DNA from: Streptomyces sp. NBC_01255
GTDB taxonomy: Bacteria; Actinomycetota; Actinomycetes; Streptomycetales; Streptomycetaceae
Assembly (NCBI RefSeq): GCF_036226445.1
Contig: NZ_CP108474.1
Location: forward strand, 496,001 to 560,000
Direction of reading: 5' to 3'
DNA length: 64,000 bases
Shown here piece after piece: positions 39,001-46,259 of the stretch. The notes beneath the pieces were generated by a model, which was not told the origin of the DNA, searched no databases, and was given only the letters and a program-made list of their open reading frames with translations. The translations under genes and the position numbers were made by a program. How positions within the stretch are numbered: position 1 is the stretch's first letter; each line of letters starts with the position of its first letter.

Positions 39001-39099
39001 CAGCAGAACCGCCAGAACGATGCGCTGGCGCTCGGCGGTGATCAGCGCTGGGCCACCGGGGCCGACGACTTCCAACGGCCCGAGTAATCGAAAGCGCAT
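36028..39099 (-). CDS. AfsR/SARP-type regulator with NB-ARC and TPR domains
   Basis: 1023 residues. It has an OmpR-like winged helix (MRFRLLGPLEVVGPGG to about 95), a BTAD domain (about 100-245, DELGIEPGEELRRLQ at its end), an Ala/Pro-rich linker, an NB-ARC ATPase with P-loop GKGGVGKTT near 343 and Walker B MLIVLDD, and C-terminal TPR repeats (about 720-980). This is the architecture of AfsR and of large cluster-situated SARPs that bind heptameric direct repeats near the -35 region. Codon 5 is TTA, making synthesis dependent on bldA. A matching direct repeat lies at 35252-35269, upstream of the neighbouring operon. It is transcribed alone, ending at paired hairpins. Confidence 0.95.
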   Translation of the reverse strand: MRFRLLGPLEVVGPGGPALITAERQRIVLAVLLLESNRIVPMGHLVDAVWGVSPPPTARAQIQICVSIVRASMAKVGLPDVIQTRSPGYLAEVGDDELDLHVFERVASAGRTAAEAGRFDEAASAFESALGLWRGSSCFDGGTPSMALQAPAARLDEQRLAVVEQWADARLALGLHQQLVARLIDLVMQNPLRERLRAQLMVALSRSGRQAEALEVYRRGRRELIDELGIEPGEELRRLQEAILAGRLDCPPPVSAPPAPRAVPAVPAAPAAPPEPVPAPTPAAPTAAVTGVEPPAVPRLLPGAIADFSGRDDLLASLKATLEDATETSYALRIVSITGKGGVGKTTLAVHLGHSLAKRFPDGQMFVKLRGPSAQPILPTRILERFLRSLGIPGSAVPSTIEERAELFRNLVADRRMLIVLDDAIDEEQVRWLLPGSSNCPVLITSRSRLAGLEGASAVQIDVFTTEQALQLLSRILGAERIHSELSGALQLIQLCGNLALALRIVAARLAARPHWPLSKMVARLRDERQRLDELTHGGVGVRAGLAMAYQSLPADAQRLFRRLSMLEAAEFSSWVAAPLLDVAVAEAEDTLEFLVDAQLVDVEVVKGHRPRYRLHDLVRVYSQECLAEHESTAERSVVLGRVLSTWLLLVEEAHRRAYGGDHTLIHGEAPRLALDQSVVDRELADPLGWFEDERASLITAVRQAAGSGLDELCWDLALTLVTLFEMYGYFDDWRTTHEIALEVTRHHDNRRGQAAMLYSLGTLHMFEYKLDEARRRLGLGCELFRQVGDVHGTALALRNLAFVDRIQGRLDEAMEGYEQALVMLSEVNDSTAEAHVLSNMAQIHLDRGLIAEGKQTMAAGLAAVERSGNRRVRAQILVRLGEAHLQIDEVTEAEYVFTRALETVRAVGDPVGECYALRGLAIVRSRQGSHSAAYEMLEQAMVIASHAHETLAIGRIQLSLGEVAADKGSYDRAKEHITAALDIFERMQAVRWQKQTLRLMSDVCAASDDAAAAAAYAQASSG
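39085..39087 (-). other. TTA codon 5 in the SARP regulator
   Basis: The gene starts ATG CGC TTT CGA TTA. A TTA this early in a cluster activator is the classical bldA checkpoint that delays antibiotic synthesis. Confidence 0.9.
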
Positions 39100-39247
39100 G
39101 ACCGTTCTTCACATCCCCGCCATAGTTTCCGCCGGTCAGCTACGCACCAACGTCATATCTACCTAACCCGATCGGGTCTGTCCAGTGAGCGGTGTTGCCC
39201 AAGTGACAGGGGATTCAGGGGCGGGAAGCAGGGTGGCTCAATGATGT
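39100..39247 (-). promoter_or_regulatory. SARP gene promoter region with 12-bp palindrome
   Basis: This gap upstream of the SARP start contains the perfect palindrome ACCCGATCGGGT (39166-39177), about 67 bp before the start codon. It is a candidate operator for a dimeric repressor or activator. Confidence 0.45.
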
Positions 39248-39274
39248 CCTCACCGCCGTCGCGCGGCGGTGAGG
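39248..39274 (-). terminator. Hairpin overlapping the LAL stop codon
   Basis: CCTCACCGCC (39248-39257) pairs perfectly with GGCGGTGAGG (39265-39274) around a 7-nt loop. It covers the last codons and stop of the LAL gene and should end its transcript before the SARP promoter region. Confidence 0.6.
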
Positions 39275-42015
39275 TCCCCCATCGCCGGTCCGCCCAGCAG
39301 GGACGGCAGGTCCGCGCGCCGGCTGATGCGAAGCTTGCGGTACGTGCGCGTCAGGTGCTGTTCGACCGTGCTGACCGTGACGTGCAGCCCCTCGGCTATC
39401 TCCCGGTTGGAACAGCCGACCGCGGCCATCGCGGCCACGCGGCGCTCCGCCTCGGTGAGCCCGTCGCCGCCGGCGTCCGGTGCCGGCAGCGCGGTGGTGC
39501 TCTCCACCACCAGGCCCCGGACCAGTGCTTCGGCGTGGCAGTCGGCGGCCACGATGACCGCGCGTCGCTCGGCCGCCGCGGCGCGCCGGAACTCGCCCAG
39601 GGTGCGGTAGGCCCGGGCCAGGTCCGCGAAGGCCAGGGCGAGTTCGTACCGGTCGCCGTCGTCGGACTGCAGCAGTTCGGCCGCCTGGCGCAGCATCGTC
39701 GGCCGGTGCCCGGGAGCGCCGGTTCCGGCCAGGACCCGGGTCGCGGTGCCGCGTACCCGGTTCGGCATCACGCTGAACTTGGCCGACTGTTCCTCGAGTA
39801 TCCGCTTGGCGTCGTCCGGTCGGCCCAGGCCCAGGTACACCTCGGCGACGTCGGTACGCCACGGGATCAGGCCAGGCGTGTCCATCCCCCATTGGCGCAG
39901 CGTGGCACCGCACCGGAGCAGGTCCTCCAGGGCCATCTCCAGGTGACCGGTGGCAAGCCCGAACCGCGCTCGCGCGTACTGGTAGTGCATGCCGTACCGG
40001 GTGGAGAACATCGCCTCCGGAACGCGGTGGTCCAGGTAGGTCTGTGCCTCGTCGTAGCGGCCCATCGCGGTGGTGGCCAGGATCAGTGTGCTCAGCGGCG
40101 CACCGACGGTCACTCCCCAGCTGATCGCCGGCAGGGTGGCGAGCGCTTCGCTCGCGTGCCGCCGGGCGTCGGTCAGGTCACCTCGGCGCAGGGCGATCTC
40201 GGCCCGTACCGCGCCCAGCCTCGCCTGTCGGCTCGGCGTGTGCCGCGACCGCATCCGGTCCAGGAACAGGTCGCACCAGACTGTCGCACGCTCGGCTCGC
40301 CCGCTGTACGCCAGGGCGAGGAGGGCGCTTTCGACGGTCTCGGTGGACAACTCGTCCGGCCGGGTGCCGTGGAGCACCCGCTGCGCCACGCTCACGGCCT
40401 CCTGATGGGGCCCGTCGCTGACGACGGCGGCCAGCGCGGACACCGCCTGCAACCGCCGGTCGGCGCTCACCGAGTGCGTGGGGGGACGTCCGGCACCGGA
40501 CCGCGGGCCGAGCGCGGCCAGGAACGACGGGTAGGTGTGCCGCAGCCGGCGCCGGGTGATCTGCAGCTCGGTGGCTGCCTCCGGGTCGGTCACCTGCCCG
40601 GCGCCGGCCAGGTGACCGAGGACCTCCTGGGCCTGGTCGAAGCGGCCGTGCCAGAGCAGCGCCCGGGCCAGCGTGAGCGCGTCGGCACCCCGCAGGCAGC
40701 CCTTGCGCATCGCCTCGACGAGTTCGCCGAGCCGGCCGCTGGACACTCCCGGGTTGATGCTCCACTCGGCCCGGATGAGGGCGGCGGTGATCCGTGCCCG
40801 TCGGAGCGGGTCCGCGCAGACCAGGCGGGCCAGCCGGAGGCAGTCCACCGCACGGCCGGCGGCGCCGTCGCGCAGGGCGTGCGCCGCGGCGTCCTCCAGC
40901 GTCGGCAGCGCCCACGACTCCTCCAGCACACTGCCGGCGGCCGGCGCACCGGCGTGGAGCAGGTGGCCTGCGACCACGGCGGTGCCGGCGCCGCGCTCGT
41001 GGGCGAGGACCGCCGCGCGGGCGTGCAGCCGGGCGAGCTCGTCGGCGTCGATCGCGCCGACGACCGCGGCGCGGGCCGCCTCATGGCGGAAGCCGTCCAT
41101 GGTGAGCAGCCCGCCGGCGATCAGCGCGTGCACCGCCTCCGTGGTCCTGGCCGGACTCAGGTCCACCAGGCGGTCCAGGTTGTCCAGCTCGCCGAGCACC
41201 ACGTAGCCGCTCAGCACGCGGACCATGTCCGGGCAGCCGCGGCGCACGCAGGACAGTACGGCCTCGCGGTAGCGCGGACCCGCCTCGCCGCCGCCCAGGT
41301 GATCGCGGACCAGCGCCTCGACGAGCAGCGGGTTGCCCCCGCTGTAGGCGTGCCAGTCGGCGGACCGCTCGTCGGCGGTCACCGCGCCCAGGTGCTGGGC
41401 TATCAGCTGCCGTACGCCCGCCGGGGAGACCCGCGACACCTCGACACGGTGGCAGTTGGGCTGCCTCATCAGGTCGGCCCCGAAGCGGAAGTCGGTGTCG
41501 CAACCGTGCCCACTGTGCGTGAACACCGCGAGCACGCGGGCACTGTTCAGTCGCCGTGCCAGGTACGCCAGGCACGTCAGTGAGGCCTGGTCGGCCTGCT
41601 CCACGTCGTCGACGGCGATGTACAGCGGGCAGCGTTCGGCCAGTTCCAGCAGAACGGTGCTGAGGCCGTGCACGATGCCGTCGTCCACCTGCTCGCCGGT
41701 GTCCCGGCACCGGGCGGTGCGCACGCCTTCCTCGATCAGCGCCGCGGCCCGCGCCCGGTCCTCGGCGTCCAGCGGCGCGTCGTCCACCAGCTGCCGCACG
41801 ACGCCCAGGGCCAGGTGCCGCTCGTCCCGGGATCCCAGCGCCGACAACGGAAGCATTCCCAGGCTCAGGGCGCGATCGGCGAAGTCGTGCACCAGCACGC
41901 TCTTGCCCGCTGCCACCGCTCCGGAGATCAGCACGGCGCGTCCGTGTCCGTCCCGCGCCTGTTCGGCCAGCGCGGTCAGTAGCGCCATCGGTGCTTCGCG
42001 CTCCACCAGTTCCAC
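39250..42015 (-). CDS. LAL-family (large ATP-binding LuxR) regulator
   Basis: 921 residues from a GTG at 42015 with GGGAGGA 7 bases upstream; the protein then starts VELVEREAPMALLTAL, as LAL proteins usually do. Starts at 42099 or 42165 are open but lack ribosome sites and the extra codons have poorer bias. P-loop GAVAAGKSVLVHDF near residues 29-42, Walker B LYIAVDDVEQAD, a long helical middle, and a C-terminal LuxR HTH: LTEAERRVAAMAAVGCSNREIA and TVSTVEQHLTRTYRKL. These regulators activate NRPS/PKS operons. It lies just beyond the terminator of the Hpg operon, which it probably controls. Confidence 0.93.
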   Translation of the reverse strand: MELVEREAPMALLTALAEQARDGHGRAVLISGAVAAGKSVLVHDFADRALSLGMLPLSALGSRDERHLALGVVRQLVDDAPLDAEDRARAAALIEEGVRTARCRDTGEQVDDGIVHGLSTVLLELAERCPLYIAVDDVEQADQASLTCLAYLARRLNSARVLAVFTHSGHGCDTDFRFGADLMRQPNCHRVEVSRVSPAGVRQLIAQHLGAVTADERSADWHAYSGGNPLLVEALVRDHLGGGEAGPRYREAVLSCVRRGCPDMVRVLSGYVVLGELDNLDRLVDLSPARTTEAVHALIAGGLLTMDGFRHEAARAAVVGAIDADELARLHARAAVLAHERGAGTAVVAGHLLHAGAPAAGSVLEESWALPTLEDAAAHALRDGAAGRAVDCLRLARLVCADPLRRARITAALIRAEWSINPGVSSGRLGELVEAMRKGCLRGADALTLARALLWHGRFDQAQEVLGHLAGAGQVTDPEAATELQITRRRLRHTYPSFLAALGPRSGAGRPPTHSVSADRRLQAVSALAAVVSDGPHQEAVSVAQRVLHGTRPDELSTETVESALLALAYSGRAERATVWCDLFLDRMRSRHTPSRQARLGAVRAEIALRRGDLTDARRHASEALATLPAISWGVTVGAPLSTLILATTAMGRYDEAQTYLDHRVPEAMFSTRYGMHYQYARARFGLATGHLEMALEDLLRCGATLRQWGMDTPGLIPWRTDVAEVYLGLGRPDDAKRILEEQSAKFSVMPNRVRGTATRVLAGTGAPGHRPTMLRQAAELLQSDDGDRYELALAFADLARAYRTLGEFRRAAAAERRAVIVAADCHAEALVRGLVVESTTALPAPDAGGDGLTEAERRVAAMAAVGCSNREIAEGLHVTVSTVEQHLTRTYRKLRISRRADLPSLLGGPAMGDLTAARRR

Positions 42016-42349
42016 CGCGAACTCCTCCCATGGGTCGGTGAGAAAGAGAGAAAGCCGTTCCTCGGCCAGGCAGTAGGTCGCATACGTGTGCCGCGCCATC
42101 AGCGCATGTGTCTCAGCTGCGCGCCCTCGTCGATGGCCTGCGCGGTGGTCGTCATCTCGCCTCACGCCGTCGACACCGCGGACCGGGCGTTCCGGTCGCC
42201 TACTCGACGCATGCTTCCCGCCCGGCTCATCGACCGGCTATCAGCGCGCTATCGGCGGCCGCGGGCGCCGGCGGCCGCCGCGATGCGGAGGCGAGAGAAT
42301 CACGCGTGCGGAAATTCCCTGCGGAATGGGCTCGCTGTGGGCCCATGCA
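42016..42349. promoter_or_regulatory. LAL promoter region
   Basis: This 334-bp stretch between the operon terminator and the LAL start should contain the LAL promoter. I see no clear repeat, hairpin or gene in it. The in-frame upward extension of the LAL gene to 42165 has weak coding bias. Confidence 0.4.
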
Positions 42350-42398
42350 GAAGCCGCCAGGGTTCACGCGACCTGATCGCGTGAACCCTGGCGGCTTC
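42350..42398 (-). terminator. Strong intrinsic terminator of the Hpg/NeuB operon
   Basis: A perfect 21-bp inverted repeat (42350-42370 and 42378-42398) with a 7-nt loop ACCTGAT starts 13 bp after the MbtH stop. Arms begin GAAGCCGCCAGGG. It is one of the strongest hairpins in the window and fully symmetrical, so it can also block traffic from the left. Confidence 0.9.
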
Positions 42399-42410
42399 GG
42401 GGCAGGCGCG

Positions 42411-42626
42411 TCAGTCGGCCTGGCGCATCGCGTCGACGAGGCTCTTCGGCCGCATGTCGACCCAGTGTTCGTTCACGTAGTCGAGGCACTCCTGCCGGGT
42501 CGTGCTCTGCAGGGCGACGGTCCAGCCGGCCGGGATCTCCGCGAAATCCGGCCACAAAGAATACTGCTCCTCCGCATTGGTCAGAACGCGGTATGAGGCA
42601 TTTTCGTCCTCGAACGGATTGCTCAT
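42411..42626 (-). CDS. mbtH: MbtH-like NRPS chaperone
   Basis: 71 residues: MSNPFEDENASYRVLTN, SLWP, IPAGW, CLDYVNEHWVDMRPKSL. All three signature Trp residues are present, unlike the truncated copy at 8383. The ATG at 42626 is chosen over one 4 codons upstream because NPF follows it as in the family. It is the last gene of the Hpg operon, 139 bp after the aminotransferase, and should activate the adenylation domains of Region 5 and perhaps of Region 2. Confidence 0.95.
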   Translation of the reverse strand: MSNPFEDENASYRVLTNAEEQYSLWPDFAEIPAGWTVALQSTTRQECLDYVNEHWVDMRPKSLVDAMRQAD

Positions 42627-42765
42627 GAACCCTCGCACCCCTTTATCGCCGCCGAATTACAGAGCTGCTCGTATTCTGGCCGCGTCACCATCTCTCGACA
42701 ACCCCTACAACCCCTACGCCCCCGTGGTGACCATTCCGGCCGGTCCGTGCGGTCCGTGCGGTTCG

Positions 42766-44046
42766 TCATGCGCTCAGCGAGGTGAGGACCGCGTCCACCG
42801 CGGCAACGCCCTTGTCCAGGTCGTCGAGCCCGACGGTCAGGGCGGGGCGGAAGCGTACGGCGCGCGCCCCGCCGGGCAGCAGGAGCACCCGGTGGTTGCG
42901 GCGCAGGCGGTCCAGGACCTCCTTGCGCAGCGCCGGATCCGGCAGGTCGAACGCCCACATCAGGCCCAGGCCGCGTACGTTACTCACCAGCGTCGGGTGG
43001 GCGGCGGCCAGGTCGGCGAGCAGGCGGCCCAGATGTCCGCCCTTGGTCTCGGCCGCGTCCATCAGGCCGTCGCGTTCGATGATCTCCAGGATCCGGGTGG
43101 CCCGCACCATGTCCGCGGTGTTGCCGCCCCAGGTGGACCCGAGCCGGTCCGGGACGGCCAGGGCGCCCTCGGGCACCTGGTCCACCCGGCCGCCCGCCAT
43201 CAGGCCGCACACCTGGGTCTTCTTGCCGAAGGCCACCACGTCCGGTGCGAGTCCGAGCCGTTGGTACGTCCACGGCGCGCCGGACATGCCGCAACCGGTC
43301 TGCACCTCGTCGAGCACGAACAGCACGTCGTACGCGTGGCACAGGTCCTGCATGCGCAGCAGGAACTCCCTGCCGAGGTGCCGGTCGCCGCCGGCTCCCT
43401 GGATCGGCTCGGCGACGAAGCAGGCGATCCGGTCGCCGCGCTCGGCCAGGTGCCGTCGCGCGACCTCGACCGCCTCACGTTCGGCGCCGGGCTCGGGCAC
43501 CGGTACGCGCGGCCACGTCCACGCCGGGTACCGCGCGGTCACCGTCGGCGAGGTGTTCGTCAGACTCAGCGTGTAGCCGCTGCGCCCGTGGAAGGCGCCC
43601 TCCATGTGCAGGACTTCGAGGGGCACCGTCGGGTCGCGTCGCGGTCGCTGCGCCCGCCAGTCGAAGGCCACCTTCAGCGCGTTCTCCACCGCCAGGGCGC
43701 CGCCGTCGATGAAGAACAGGTGCGGCAGCCCCGGGTCGCCGAGCACCCGGCTGAACGTCGCCGTGAACCGCGCGTACTGCGCGGTGTAGATGTCGGAGTT
43801 GGTCACCTTGTGCAGTGCGGCCCGGGTGAGTTCGGCGAGGAACGCTGGGTCACCGGCCATGTCGGGGTGGTTCATGCCCAGGGGCAGTGAGCCGTAGAAC
43901 GTGAGCAGGTCCAGGTACTCCTCGCCGCCGCGCGCGTCGACCAGCGTGCTGCCGCGGCTGCGGTCCAGGTCGAGTACGAGGTCCAGGCCGTCCATCAGGA
44001 CGTGCCGGGACAGTTCCTCCAGGGCGTTGTCCGCCGTGATCTCCAT
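42766..44046 (-). CDS. lat: L-lysine 6-aminotransferase-like class III aminotransferase
   Basis: 426 residues. It follows the Lat pattern: RGSTLVDARGGEEYLDLLTFYGSLPLGMNHP near 31-61, FFIDGGALAVENALKVAFDW, HMEGAFHGRSGYTLSLTNTSP, the PLP aspartate region VLFVLDEVQTGCG and the lysine in VAFGKKTQVCG. Lat converts lysine to 2-aminoadipate semialdehyde, which cyclises to piperideine-6-carboxylate and can lead to pipecolate or aminoadipate. Its start is one base after the HAD stop. Given the sugar-acid-type neighbours, transamination of a different aldehyde or 2-oxo acid is also possible. Confidence 0.88.
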   Translation of the reverse strand: MEITADNALEELSRHVLMDGLDLVLDLDRSRGSTLVDARGGEEYLDLLTFYGSLPLGMNHPDMAGDPAFLAELTRAALHKVTNSDIYTAQYARFTATFSRVLGDPGLPHLFFIDGGALAVENALKVAFDWRAQRPRRDPTVPLEVLHMEGAFHGRSGYTLSLTNTSPTVTARYPAWTWPRVPVPEPGAEREAVEVARRHLAERGDRIACFVAEPIQGAGGDRHLGREFLLRMQDLCHAYDVLFVLDEVQTGCGMSGAPWTYQRLGLAPDVVAFGKKTQVCGLMAGGRVDQVPEGALAVPDRLGSTWGGNTADMVRATRILEIIERDGLMDAAETKGGHLGRLLADLAAAHPTLVSNVRGLGLMWAFDLPDPALRKEVLDRLRRNHRVLLLPGGARAVRFRPALTVGLDDLDKGVAAVDAVLTSLSA

Positions 44047-44047
44047 G

Positions 44048-44695
44048 TCACACCTCGTCCGGCCGATAGCTCAGCAGATCCAGCTCGTTCAGGCTCGGCA
44101 GCACCGCGTCGGCACCGGCCAGGCCGGGCGCCCCGGCCGGCTCCCAGGGCACCGCCACGCAGCGTAGACCGGCGGCCTGGGCGGCGCGGACGCCTCGCGG
44201 GGAGTCCTCGACGGCCAGCGCGGAATCGGCACCCACCCCGGCGCGTTCCAGTGCGAGCAGGTACAGGTCCGGTTCCGGTTTGTGCCGGTCGGTGTCGTCG
44301 CCGGTGACGAGGAAGGCGAAGTGGTGCCGCAGCCCGAGCCGCCGCAGGTGCTCCTCCACCCAGGCGGCCGGGCTGCTGGAAACGATCGCCGCGCCCTCGG
44401 CGGTGCGCAGCAGCCGGTCCACGCCGGGCCGGGCCGGGGCGGCGGCGCACCGGGTGGTACGCCGCTGCCGCTGCCAGGCCCACTCGCCGTCCTCGACCGG
44501 CCGGCCCAGCCGGTCGGCCAGGTCGGCCAGGGCGACCCGGGCTCCGGCCGAGTTGCCGAGCATCCCGGCGCGCACCTCGGCGCTCAGGGGCACGCCGAGC
44601 CGGTCGTACAGGTCCTGCCAGGCGAGCAGCGCGGCCCTTTCGGTGTCGCACACCACGCCGTCGAAGTCGAGCATCAGGAACGGCGGCCTGGGCAT
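44048..44695 (-). CDS. HAD-family phosphatase
   Basis: 215 residues. It has the haloacid dehalogenase fold with beta-phosphoglucomutase-like cap: motif I FLMLDFDGVVCDTE (6-19), motif II IVSSSP, motif III Lys in DRHKPEPDLY, motif IV VEDSPRGVRAAQAAG. It overlaps the RmlD-like stop as TGATG. In NeuB-type pathways a HAD phosphatase often removes the phosphate left on the condensed sugar acid, which is a sensible role here. Substrate specificity cannot be read. Confidence 0.88.
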   Translation of the reverse strand: MPRPPFLMLDFDGVVCDTERAALLAWQDLYDRLGVPLSAEVRAGMLGNSAGARVALADLADRLGRPVEDGEWAWQRQRRTTRCAAAPARPGVDRLLRTAEGAAIVSSSPAAWVEEHLRRLGLRHHFAFLVTGDDTDRHKPEPDLYLLALERAGVGADSALAVEDSPRGVRAAQAAGLRCVAVPWEPAGAPGLAGADAVLPSLNELDLLSYRPDEV

Positions 44696-45585
44696 CAGTG
44701 GTTCACCGTGCCTCGGTCGACGGCGGTGAGCCGGGCGCAGTACCGGGAGAGGGAATCCGTCCAGTGGGGCATCGCGTGGACGAAGGCGGCCGCGCGGGTG
44801 CTGTCCAGGCGGGAGTCGCGCGGCCGGCCGCCGACGAAGCCGGCGTCGTCCATGGACATCGGCACGGGGTGGGCGGTGCCGAGCCGTTCGGCGAGTGCCA
44901 TGCCCACCTGGTACCAGCTCGCCCGGCCCCGGTTGGCGATGTGCAGCAGGCCGCGGACGGCCAGTGCGCCGGGCAGCAGCCGTACCAGCGCGGACGCCAG
45001 GTCGGGGATGTAGGTCGGGCTGCTGAACTGGTCGTCGATCAGTCGCGGTCGGCCGCCGTCGAGGAACTCGTGAACGGCGGCGAGCACCTGGTCGAGGCGT
45101 GGGTCGGTACCGCCGTACAGCCAGGACGTGCGGACCACGAGGTGGTCGGGCACGGCCTCGACGATCCGCTCGCCGGCGAGTTTGCTCAGGCCGTACACGC
45201 TGACCGGGGCGGGGATGTCGTCCTCGTTGTACCCGGCAGGGCCGGGTGCCCGGCCGTCGAACACGTAGTCGCTGGAGATGTAGATCAGCCGGCTGCCGTG
45301 CCGTCGGCAGGCCTCCGCGACGTGACGGGTGCCGCCGACGTTGACCCGCAGGGCGAGCGCCGGGTCCCGTTCGCAGGAGTCCACGACCGCGTTCGCGGCG
45401 GTGTGCACCACCACGTCTGGCTTGAAGTCGGCGATCGAGTCCCGGACGGCGGACTCGTCGCCGATGTCGAAGTCGGAGAGGGACACTCCGAGGACGGGCC
45501 AGTCGGCGGTTTCGGGCCGCGCCGCGAGCTCCTGCCGCAGCGCGGTGCCGAGCATCCCGTCCGCGCCGGTGAGGTAGACGCGCAT
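44695..45585 (-). CDS. RmlD-like NAD(P)-dependent sugar reductase
   Basis: 296 residues; ATG overlaps the RraA-like stop (TGATG). It is an extended SDR: MRVYLTGADGMLGTALRQEL (nucleotide-binding glycines), VVVHTAANAVVDSCE, YISSDYVFDG, and catalytic YGLSK with the Tyr-x-x-x-Lys pair, then VRTSWLYGG. This is the pattern of dTDP-4-dehydrorhamnose reductases. No nucleotide-sugar synthesis genes are nearby, so it may reduce a ketone on the sugar acid or amino acid intermediate of this operon instead. Confidence 0.88.
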   Translation of the reverse strand: MRVYLTGADGMLGTALRQELAARPETADWPVLGVSLSDFDIGDESAVRDSIADFKPDVVVHTAANAVVDSCERDPALALRVNVGGTRHVAEACRRHGSRLIYISSDYVFDGRAPGPAGYNEDDIPAPVSVYGLSKLAGERIVEAVPDHLVVRTSWLYGGTDPRLDQVLAAVHEFLDGGRPRLIDDQFSSPTYIPDLASALVRLLPGALAVRGLLHIANRGRASWYQVGMALAERLGTAHPVPMSMDDAGFVGGRPRDSRLDSTRAAAFVHAMPHWTDSLSRYCARLTAVDRGTVNH

Positions 45586-46259
45586 CACAGGTGTCCGAAC
45601 TCGGCGATCAGTTCGGCGACCGAGAGGCCGGAGCTGATCTTCTCGCGGATCACCCGCTCCCTGTCGATGTTCATCCTCGTGTGGGCGAGGACGGTCTCGG
45701 CCTCGCCGTGCGGCACGACCGCGATGCCGTTCTCGTCGGCGACGACGATGTCCCCGGGGTTGATGACCTGACCGTCGATCACCACCGGCACGTTGACCTG
45801 GACCGGCTCGGTGCGGTCGTGCACGGCGGTCGGGGAGGGCCTCGGGACGGTGCTGCGGTACCAGACCGGGAAGTCCAGGTCGCGGATCTCGTCGACGTCG
45901 CGGATGGCGCCGTCGACGATGCCGGCGGCCAGTCCGATCTGCCGCGACAGGGTGGACATCAGGCCGCCCCACATCGCGGTGCGGGTGGTGCCGTGGCAGG
46001 CCACCACGACCACGTCGCCCGGCTGCGCCCGGGCCAGCACCGGCATGCAGTCGACCAGGTCGTCGATCGACAGATTGACGGTGAGCGCCGGTCCGGCGAT
46101 CTTGTGGTGGTGTTTCACCGGCAGCAGCCCTCCGATCGCGCCGACCCGCCGACGCGCGTCGGTGACGAGGCAGCTGGGGCTGTACTCGGCGAGTACCGCG
46201 CGGAAGCCCTCGACGATCTTCTCGGGCGGGCGGTTCAGTTCGTTGCGGACAGTTTCCAC
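45585..46259 (-). CDS. RraA-like aldolase/decarboxylase
   Basis: 224 residues; GTG with GGGAGAG upstream, overlapping the transketolase end by 25 bp. Motifs: SPSCLVTDARRRVGAIGG, GPALTVNLSIDDL, PGDVVVVACHGTTRTAMWGGLMS, GIVDGAIRDVDEIRDLDFPVWYRS, then VVIDGQVINPGDIVVADENGIAVVP. This matches the RraA/HMG-aldolase family, which includes class II pyruvate aldolases and oxaloacetate decarboxylases. The catalytic GAIRDVDE segment is intact, so enzymatic rather than RNase-inhibitor activity is expected. It would either form or cleave a pyruvate-derived carbon chain. Confidence 0.88.
   Translation of the reverse strand: METVRNELNRPPEKIVEGFRAVLAEYSPSCLVTDARRRVGAIGGLLPVKHHHKIAGPALTVNLSIDDLVDCMPVLARAQPGDVVVVACHGTTRTAMWGGLMSTLSRQIGLAAGIVDGAIRDVDEIRDLDFPVWYRSTVPRPSPTAVHDRTEPVQVNVPVVIDGQVINPGDIVVADENGIAVVPHGEAETVLAHTRMNIDRERVIREKISSGLSVAELIAEFGHL

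Noticed and set aside
42016..42165. Upstream extension of the LAL regulator
   Set aside because: Starts at 42099 or 42165 are open but have no Shine-Dalgarno; the GTG at 42015 has GGGAGGA and gives the usual LAL N-terminus.
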